Shown here: positions 57,455-64,000 of the stretch, piece after piece | Layout of the letters: the number at the start of each line of letters is the position of its first letter | How positions within the stretch are numbered: position 1 is the stretch's first letter | Origin: Manis javanica | Lineage: Eukaryota > Chordata > Mammalia > Pholidota > Manidae | Direction: 5' to 3' | Assembly (NCBI RefSeq): GCF_040802235.1 | Contig: NC_133161.1 | Span: 145,629,121 to 145,693,120, forward strand | Length of the DNA stretch: 64,000 nt | Made by a program: the position numbers and the translations under genes | The notes under the pieces: generated by a model | The model's database searches: none | Told to the model about the DNA's origin: nothing | Seen by the model: the letters and a program-made list of their open reading frames with translations, nothing else

Positions 57455-57680
57455 CTTCACTAAGATATTTTTTGAGTGCTTACTATATGCCAGACATCAG
57501 TCTAAGAAACATTCACATATGATCTCATTTTATACTCATTAAAAAAAGGTAAGCCTATTTTTTCCCCTGCACTTTATAGAAGGAGAAGCTGAGACTCAAA
57601 GAAGGAATGCCTGGGTCCCACATCTGTTAAGCAGAGGCTGGGGTCTTTTAACCCAGGTCTGTTCTTTCAACCTGGGCACT
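57455..57680 (-). repeat. MIR SINE
   Basis: agtgcttactatatgccaga, catatgatctcattttatac and tatagaaggagaagctgaga match reverse-complement MIR. Confidence 0.85.
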
Positions 57681-57864
57681 TAACCCCTCATGAAAATGCC
57701 TCCCAGCACCTGTACAATGTGTCCGGCAAAGCATTACTCTAGTGCAAGGGAGGCTGTAGGTGTGTGTTGCGGGCAGTGGGTGCCTGGGCCTCAGGAAGGG
57801 AAGGAAGTCAATGTTGCTGCTTTTTAGGGAAGGAAGACTTTGTGGAAGCCGGTTAAGTACAATG

Positions 57865-58090
57865 ATGAAGCGCCTATGACCTAAGACCAGACTGCCTGGC
57901 TACAGCTCCCTCCATTGCTTACCAGCTGGGCAAGTCATTTACCCCCTCTGTGCCTCAGTTTACCCAACTGTAATAAAATGGGGCTGATGATTGACCTATT
58001 TCATAGGGTTCAAGTAAGAATGAAATGAGTTAATATATGTAAAATGTTCAAACAGTACTGAGACACCCTGAGGTCAGCTGTAGCTATGGT
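57865..58090 (+). repeat. MIR SINE
   Basis: agaccagactgcctggctac, accagctgggcaagtcattt, tgtgcctcagtttacccaac and gaaatgagttaatatatgta make a nearly full-length + strand MIR. Confidence 0.9.
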
Positions 58091-58164
58091 GATTAATGCG
58101 GGGTGGAGGAGAGAGGCTCTCCTCTTTGTACTGCTGTCTCCCATGATGTGTGTATTTCTACTGT

Positions 58165-58300
58165 GTATTAGGGTCTGTGTCCCCCAGTAGACTGAGCAGT
58201 GGGAACTGGGGTTTCACCCATACATCCCTGGCTCCTAGTGCACCACTGTGCACACTTGGGGCAAATGCTCACTAAATGTTTGGGGGAGGGCATGAATGGA
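58165..58300 (+). repeat. L2 LINE 3' end
   Basis: agtagactgagcagtgggaa, ccctggctcctagtgcacca and aaatgctcactaaatgtttg match the L2 terminus. Confidence 0.7.
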
Positions 58301-59689
58301 TGGTTGGAAGGGTCCTGAAGGAATACAGGCACAGCATGCACAACGCTCAGCCGCGCTGAGATAAGGCTGAAGGGGTGTCAAGAAGCCCAGCTCAGGCGGG
58401 AGAGAAGGAAGGTTAGGCAGTGAGCTTCCCCCGCGGCCCTTGTAGGTGGTGAGGCAGGCTGTCTTTGATGTCAAGACTGGGCTGCAGGCCCCAGAAGATG
58501 TAATTTTCAGGGAACTGGGCCTGATGCTAATCTGCAGGGCTCAGTTAAACTTTGATTCTGTAGAACCCGTCTTTCCTTTAGCCTTGGAGAATTTTCCTTC
58601 CCTGCCCAACCCTCCAGCACCATCTGTAATCATTCTAGATCCTTCTACAGCTACGTTTGAGATCCAGGGACAGACTTCCCAAAGTACACAAATCCAACTA
58701 ACATGATCCCGGAGGAATCCATGAGAATCCGAGCGGCGTTTCGCTCCCTCCAGACTAGAACTTGGGCTCACATGCTGCAAGCTTTAATTTTGGAAAATGC
58801 AAATAGCTTATTGATTTTTTTTCATAAAAAATAGGACTCTGCCATCCGTACGTATACTGTGCCCAGTGTGCATGTGTGTGTGTGAGTGAGCATGTAGGTG
58901 TTTGGCTGGGAAGTTGGACAGCCGCTTCTCAAGGTGGGGAGGGCATTTCATAATTAGGTTGCCTTGAGGGTAAGCAAGGCCCGAGGTGCCTGAGTTCTTT
59001 TCCCCGACACTTCGGGCTGGCTTCCGGAATACAGAGAAGAGTGATGACTGATCTCTGGGTCTGCAGGGCTGGGTCCAGATCCTCCACAAACCACAGGGCC
59101 AGCAGGAGCAGGTGCTAGACAGCAGGAAGAGGGACGAGGAGGCTGATGCGAGTCCACCAGGGCTCCGTGAGATAACTCCTCAGGGAGAGCAGATGCCCTG
59201 GGAGGAGGGGGCCTGGTGCAGTGGGTACAGGCCCTGGAAGGAGGGACCCACCCTTCAACCCCTCTCTCTGAGTGGGGTTGGAAGGAATTGAAGACTTGGT
59301 GCCTAGACCGGCTCTGTGAGTTGGGTATTTGCTCACAGGTTAGCCCTCCAGCCTCCGCAGTTGGGAGGAACACTTAAGCTTCCTGGCACAGGCTCCTGAA
59401 ACTCTATAAATGGCTTGTGGCTCTGCTCTCCCCTAGGGCAGCAGAGGCTGGAGACACAGCCCCAGGTGCTGCCTTTCCCCAGGGTTACCTGCCACACCTG
59501 TCGCTTTCTCGTCCCCGAAGTTGGCCATCTTCCTTCCGTTGGGCCATTTAAAAATGTGTGTGCAGGAGCACAGAGCCTGTCACCCTGGCAGACACACCTG
59601 CCCCTTACTTCTCTCCCAGGGGACGTAGTCTTGAGGTGAATGGAATCTCCAGAGGGGGTGGCGTGGTGTAAGAGGGCAAAGGGCTGTGC

Positions 59690-59870
59690 ATACACATAAA
59701 TTAAAATTAAGGCCTCCAGTGAGGCCAAGATGTGGTTTAATTTCCCATCTGCATGATCACCATTACAATGCATGTTATTGGATATAAAGATAAATCCAGC
59801 CCTGTTGCTAATAGCTTTTAATTTCCACCAGACCTGATTATATCGATGTGCGCTCCTTGTGGGAGTTTCC
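59690..59870. promoter_or_regulatory. DSCAML1: Candidate conserved non-coding element
   Basis: This compact repeat-free segment is dense in homeobox/POU-like motifs: aaattaaaattaaggcctcc, tggtttaatttcccatctgc, tacaatgcatgttattggat and taatagcttttaatttccac. It is a pattern-based candidate only. Confidence 0.35.
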
Positions 59871-60239
59871 CGGCATGCCCTTCACTGGCATCCTGACTGG
59901 CTGTCCTGGCCCCAGAGGGGAGTTTTGGACACTGTTCAGATGCGGGCCAGATGTATCAGCTCTGGATGACCGGGCTGGATCAACTCGCTTGTCTGTGCTG
60001 ATGGGGCCCTGGAAGATGGGGTGTAGTCATGCTTCGGACAGGCTGGGCATGCCCTGGGGAAGAAGAGAGGCAGGTGCAAGGAGAAATCTGGTCGGTGGGG
60101 TCCTCTCTGACCAGCGGGCCCTGCTCCCTGCCCACAGCCCACCTTTGCTGGAGGTGAGGGTCCATGTGTGCAGCCTCCCCGCCCTCAGTGTCCCAGAGTT
60201 CCAAGTTGTCCCTGGGTTTTCATAACTCTTCATGTAGTC

Positions 60240-60490
60240 CTGCTGTCTCCTCTGCCTGGACTGCACTGTACCCACCTTTCCTTACTGATACCCTATGCTC
60301 TTCTGTCATTGAAACTTAGGTCGCCTGTGCCCCCTTCCATGAGGCCTTCCCGGCAGAACTTACTCCCATGCTTCCATGAGGCACCTGCTTCACTCTCTTG
60401 GCTTATAGCGGTTGTTGGGTTACCACAGTAGGGTGACGGCTCGGTCGTTCTCATCTCTGTATCTCCAGGGCCCTCATGGCACCTGTCACA
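60240..60490 (+). repeat. L2 LINE fragment
   Basis: ctctgcctggactgcactgt, ccatgaggccttcccggcag and ctgtatctccagggccctca follow the L2 3' region. Confidence 0.7.
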
Positions 60491-60499
60491 GCATAATAG

Positions 60500-60715
60500 T
60501 AATGACAAGATTAATGACAGTATTACATATTGAGAACTATATTATCTCTAATCTTCACAACAACCCTTTTAGAGAGATGGCATTTTTTTGTCTTGTTGTT
60601 CTTTTTCTTCCAAGTTTATCAACGAGGACATTGAGGCCCAGAGAAGTTAAGCAACTTACCCAAGGTCACATAGCTTACAAGGGATGCAGCCTGGGTTTGA
60701 ATTGGGTTCCCTGGG
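60500..60715 (-). repeat. MIR SINE
   Basis: aatcttcacaacaaccctt, ttgaggcccagagaagttaa, gcaacttacccaaggtcaca and ggtttgaattgggttccctg give reverse-complement MIR. Confidence 0.87.
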
Positions 60716-61409
60716 TCCCCTACTGCTGCTGCCTCCCCAGAGAGGTCTTCTCATTAGGAATGGACTGTCCTCAGCTTCCAGCCTAGGCAGAGGGCCCATC
60801 CCTGTCTCCTGCTCTCGCCTGGGGACAGAAACATGTCACCAGCCCTTGTACTGACCTCTGGCTGTGTTTGCATTGACCAGAGGCTTTAGCCTTTCTGAAG
60901 GCCAACAGATCTCCAGCTGAAAGATCAGTGAACAAAACAGCCATTCTAACAAGAAGACTTTATTCTGGCTCTGTTTTTGGCCTAGTGGGAGACACAAAGA
61001 CTGTCCTGATCTGGGAATTTAGGATTCAGTTCATGTTGTCCGCTCTGATGGACAGGGACAGGTAATCGCAACATAGTAAACAATCAAATATGATTTTGCT
61101 TTGCTTTGGAATGCAGATTCCACTTATTAATTGCATTTTTCTCAAGCTGATACTAAGGCTACCTTGGGTTCCGTGAATCTACAGCAGCGTGGGTGGGGAT
61201 GGTAGAGATGAGAGGGAGCCGAGGTGGTGCCTAGAAACTGGCTTGGATGCACGCAGGCTGCAGATGGATGGGGTCACAGGCTGCCAGGGCTGGAAGGGCT
61301 GCAGGTCCTGCAGGCCTGCCTCATTTCCTGATACAGACCCGAGCTCTCGTGCCTGCACCCCCATCACCGCTTCTTCCCTGCCCATTCTCAAGACCCATTT
61401 TTTAAACTA

Positions 61410-61720
61410 CCCATGGGGTGCTTTCCTTTTACAACCAAACTTCTTTCCTTCTTTGTCTAAAACCTACCTGTCTTTCAAAGTCTGGTTCAAATGCCCCTTT
61501 TGCCATGATGTCTTTCCTGGTTTCTTCTAAGAATGCATTTAAAAATCACCCAGATTAACCTTCCTCTAGGGGATCCTTTTGTGAACTCCCTCCAAACTTT
61601 TATCAGTTCCACTGAAGAGAATAAATGCATTTTGTTCTGTAATATTTTAAAATCTGTGTTATCCCCCTACAAGAATGTGTCATCACCAAGGACAGGATTC
61701 ATATTTTATTCAGACCCCTC
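61410..61720 (+). repeat. L2 LINE fragment
   Basis: aaagtctggttcaaatgccc, catgatgtctttcctggttt and caccaaggacaggattcata fit a diverged L2 3' region. Confidence 0.65.
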
Positions 61721-62464
61721 TCCCCTATAGCACTCACAGACGATGATCAATGAAGCTGACTGAGGGCCAGTGTCTCTGCTGCTGGAATGTCGTGTGGCAG
61801 GGAGGAGGGACGGTGGCCCGTGTGAGGTCACACAGCACATTGGCGGCATTATAGGATTTAAGTTTGGTGGCCTCGGTCCCCATTATGCCAAGCTGCTTCA
61901 GGGCTATCCAGAGAGAGATCACTTCTGTGGGTCTCCCTGTGTTCTGTTTAGATGAAAAGTCGGGAATCTTGGTTCTTGTCTCTTTAGGGTCATAGGGAAA
62001 AGGGGTTGAGATGGGCGGTCTGGGCTCATGTGCACTCAAGGCAATTTCACAAATGGGGTTTGGGCCCCTGCTGGATGCTAGGCACAGTGTCAGGCCCTGC
62101 CGAGGAGTCACACGTGCCCATGACCCGTTTCTTCCCTTGGTCGGCTTCTGTCGAGGGGATATAGTATCTTCCCATAAAGAGGATCATTGAGACATACAAC
62201 AGAGGCAGGTGATGGCACTCTCTGGTGGCAGCTGCCCAGTAGGGCATCATGAAAGGGAGTGAGGCCAGCAGTTGGAATACATTCTGGGGCCAAGGGGACA
62301 GAAAGAGCCCTTTGGATGGAGGTGACAGCACAGCAGCGAAGGAGAGGATGGGGCGATTGGGAGGGAAAGCAGAGGTGCAGAGAGAGAAGTCTGGAAAGGA
62401 CGCTAGGACGTCTAACTCATGAAGGTCCCACCTGGTTCTAGAGAAAAAAGAAAAAGGACAACAT

Positions 62465-62700
62465 GATGGTAATGATTAATATTCATTGAGCACGTACTAA
62501 GTTGCCAAGCTCTGTTATCAGCATTTCCCACTAGCTCACTGCAATCTGATGAGGGGACTGTTATGCCCCCATTTTACGATAACAACCTGAGGCACAGAGA
62601 AGCCAAGTGGTGGAGCTGACATTAGTGGGTGGTGGAGCTGCGATTTAAACTCATGCATTCAGACTCCGTTAATTTTGTTCCAAGGTGCTACACTGTATTG
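62465..62700 (-). repeat. MIR SINE
   Basis: attgagcacgtactaagttg, gcccccattttacgataaca and aggcacagagaagccaagtg match reverse-complement MIR. Confidence 0.82.
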
Positions 62701-62719
62701 CCTCTCAAAATAAAAAAAA

Positions 62720-62820
62720 ATAATAAATATTTTAAAGACTGTTGCAAATCAACAAAAGACAAGCAACCCAATGGAAAACTGGGTAACAGATATGAGCAGA
62801 CAGTTCACAGTAGAGGTAGT
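62720..62820 (+). repeat. L1 LINE fragment
   Basis: gcaaatcaacaaaagacaag, caacccaatggaaaactggg and atgagcagacagttcacagt match an internal piece of L1 ORF2. It is short and non-functional. Confidence 0.75.
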
Positions 62821-62824
62821 GGGA

Positions 62825-62940
62825 TGTGGTGGGAAGGAGATAAGCTGTGGATTCAGCAAGTCCTAATCATGCCCTTCAGCAAGTTATTTTCAGAGCCTCA
62901 GTGGGTTCATCTATGAAATGGGTACAATGAAACCTACTGC
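62825..62940 (+). repeat. MIR SINE fragment
   Basis: cagcaagttattttcagagc and ctcagtgggttcatctatga followed by aatgggtacaatgaaaccta fit + strand MIR. Confidence 0.65.
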
Positions 62941-63599
62941 GCATGGAAACCTTTAGCTAAAATTAGGCCTCTGGGGAGACTTGAATTCTTGGAGAAGGAG
63001 GGGCCTAAACACAGAAGGGGAAATTGTCTGTCCTGTTTCATAATGTGTCCAGCCTGTGGTTCTGGGTGCTGGGCCGGAGGGAGAACTTGGCTTACCCGGG
63101 GCTGCAGGCCCGGGAGGAGCTGTGGTACTGGGATCATAGACATGGCTGCCCTGGGGCATGATCTCTAGAAAACCCTGAAGGACAGGTTGTACACACAACC
63201 ACTAGGACATTTTTATCTCAAATGGTCCATGATGATGTCCGGGCAGAATGCGGGAAACAAAATGACTGAGACATAGGGGTATTAATCTCTGTATTCTCTT
63301 GTGATTTGCATGGTATCTGGTAACGATTACACTGAGGGAAAGAATGAAGGCGTGTGGTTTGGTAGCAGTACAGCAGAGCTCAGCTCCACAGACCGCCCGG
63401 GTCTACCTGCTCAGACATGGTTCACTGGTAACTTGTAACCACACAACACTCGGGTTTAGAAGGTGCTTTTCTCATTTGCTCCTAGCGGGAACCCTGTTAC
63501 CTTCCCTGTTTTACAGACAAAGAGATGCAGTGAGGTTTGGTGACTTGTGCAGTTAGAAGAGACGGAAAAGGGAGGAAATAAGTATGCATATGTATGCAG

Positions 63600-63780
63600 G
63601 ACCCTGCACCTGGATGACCTCTCAACCCTGTGAGGGAGGCATGCTACCCCCATTCTTAGGTATAAAGGAAGTGATTCAGAGAGGCCAAGCAATTCACTCC
63701 AGGTCACACAGCCTCTCAGTGGCAGGGCCTGGGTTCAGACCCAGCGCTTTAGTCTCCAAAGCCCCAGCTCTCTCCTTGTA
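63600..63780 (-). repeat. MIR SINE
   Basis: caaccctgtgagggaggcat, tcactccaggtcacacagcc and gcctgggttcagacccagcg give a clear reverse-complement MIR. A shorter MIR-like piece precedes it at about 63450-63560. Confidence 0.87.
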
Positions 63781-64000
63781 ACATACCTAAGGGCCTGGCC
63801 AAAGGCTTATCCCAGGGACTCACAGCAATCGCTGTCTCTCCCACCAAGGCAGCTGTAGAGAGGCAGCTGGCCCTTAAGTTTGTTTTTGTTCATGGTCTGC
63901 TTTGCTGGTGAAGGGGCCTCAGATTCAGACAGCCTCATTTCCTTCCTTGGAGCACGGAGAGAGAATCCTCCCTTCTGAAGCCCTAAAACACACTTTGTGG

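Larger units (their letters stand above)
36829..64000 (+). other. DSCAML1: DSCAML1 gene, 5' part (partial)
   Basis: DSCAML1 encodes a very large (about 2050 aa) type I membrane cell-adhesion molecule with ten Ig and six FNIII domains, acting in homophilic neuronal recognition, retinal mosaic spacing and synapse patterning. Only the signal peptide, Ig domain 1 and the first part of Ig domain 2 (170 codons plus one base) are in this window. All three introns are phase 1, as is typical for Ig-domain genes. The rest of the gene lies beyond 64000. The span starts at the upstream in-frame ATG because the true transcription start is unknown. Confidence 0.92.
55720..64000 (+). other. DSCAML1: DSCAML1 intron 3, partial
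   Basis: The window ends inside this intron. It holds MIR copies in both orientations, L2 fragments (58165-58300, 60240-60490, 61410-61720), a short L1 piece at 62720-62820 and two repeat-free AT-rich stretches (58480-58860, 59690-59870). The expected exon 4 (continuation of Ig2 after IIP) was looked for and is not present. Confidence 0.85.

Noticed and set aside
1-64000. CRISPR arrays, tRNA or rRNA genes, prophage, toxin or defence systems
   Set aside because: None was seen. The gene content and splice structure are plainly mammalian, and the only tandem array is the 22-bp minisatellite without spacers.

Overview
This window is nuclear genomic DNA from a placental mammal. It carries three neighbouring genes, all on the + strand: the 3' end of FXYD6, the complete FXYD2 gene, and the promoter with the first three coding exons of DSCAML1. 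The same three genes sit together on human chromosome 11q23.3. The evidence is spliced exons with exact GT/AG borders, matching phases and family-specific peptides, vertebrate poly(A) signals, a CpG island, and many old mammalian repeats (MIR, L2, an L1 tail). No young order-specific SINE (Alu, B1/B2, carnivore, ruminant or horse type) was recognised, so I cannot name the species. FXYD2 residues such as the ILSKR segment and the DDEL end resemble non-primate orthologues.

Layout. 1-3787: last exons of FXYD6, with two coding pieces ending in the PQKAEN tail and then a separate 3'UTR exon with AATAAA at 3763. 3788-12438: spacer with a 12-copy 22-bp minisatellite and old repeats. 12439-19168: FXYD2, with two alternative first exons (b form MDRWYLG at 12439, a form MSGLSTDT at 14923), four shared coding exons and a 3'UTR exon ending at an AATAAA at 19144. 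Two HNF1-like palindromes lie about 100 bp upstream of the a-form start. 19169-36600: about 17 kb without a recognisable gene, holding old repeats and two CTCF-like motifs in divergent orientation. 36640-37590: CpG island with DSCAML1 exon 1 (signal peptide). 37052-52093: intron 1, with candidate regulatory elements. 52094-52411 and 55573-55719: exons 2 and 3, coding for Ig domain 1 and the start of Ig domain 2. The rest, to 64000, is intron 3.

How the genes relate. FXYD2 and FXYD6 are small single-pass proteins that modulate Na,K-ATPase. They are tandem paralogues with intron positions at corresponding places (for example after KPR in both), and each has a stop codon a few bases before a final 3'UTR-only exon. 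DSCAML1 is a homophilic neuronal adhesion molecule of the Ig/FNIII class and is functionally unrelated. I see no bacterial, viral or mobile gene system. The most interesting signals are regulatory or structural: the HNF1 pair at FXYD2a, phase-compatible FXYD6-FXYD2 read-through, the MIR-derived minisatellite, three helically spaced octamers in DSCAML1 intron 1, the in-frame upstream start of DSCAML1 and the divergent CTCF-like pair.
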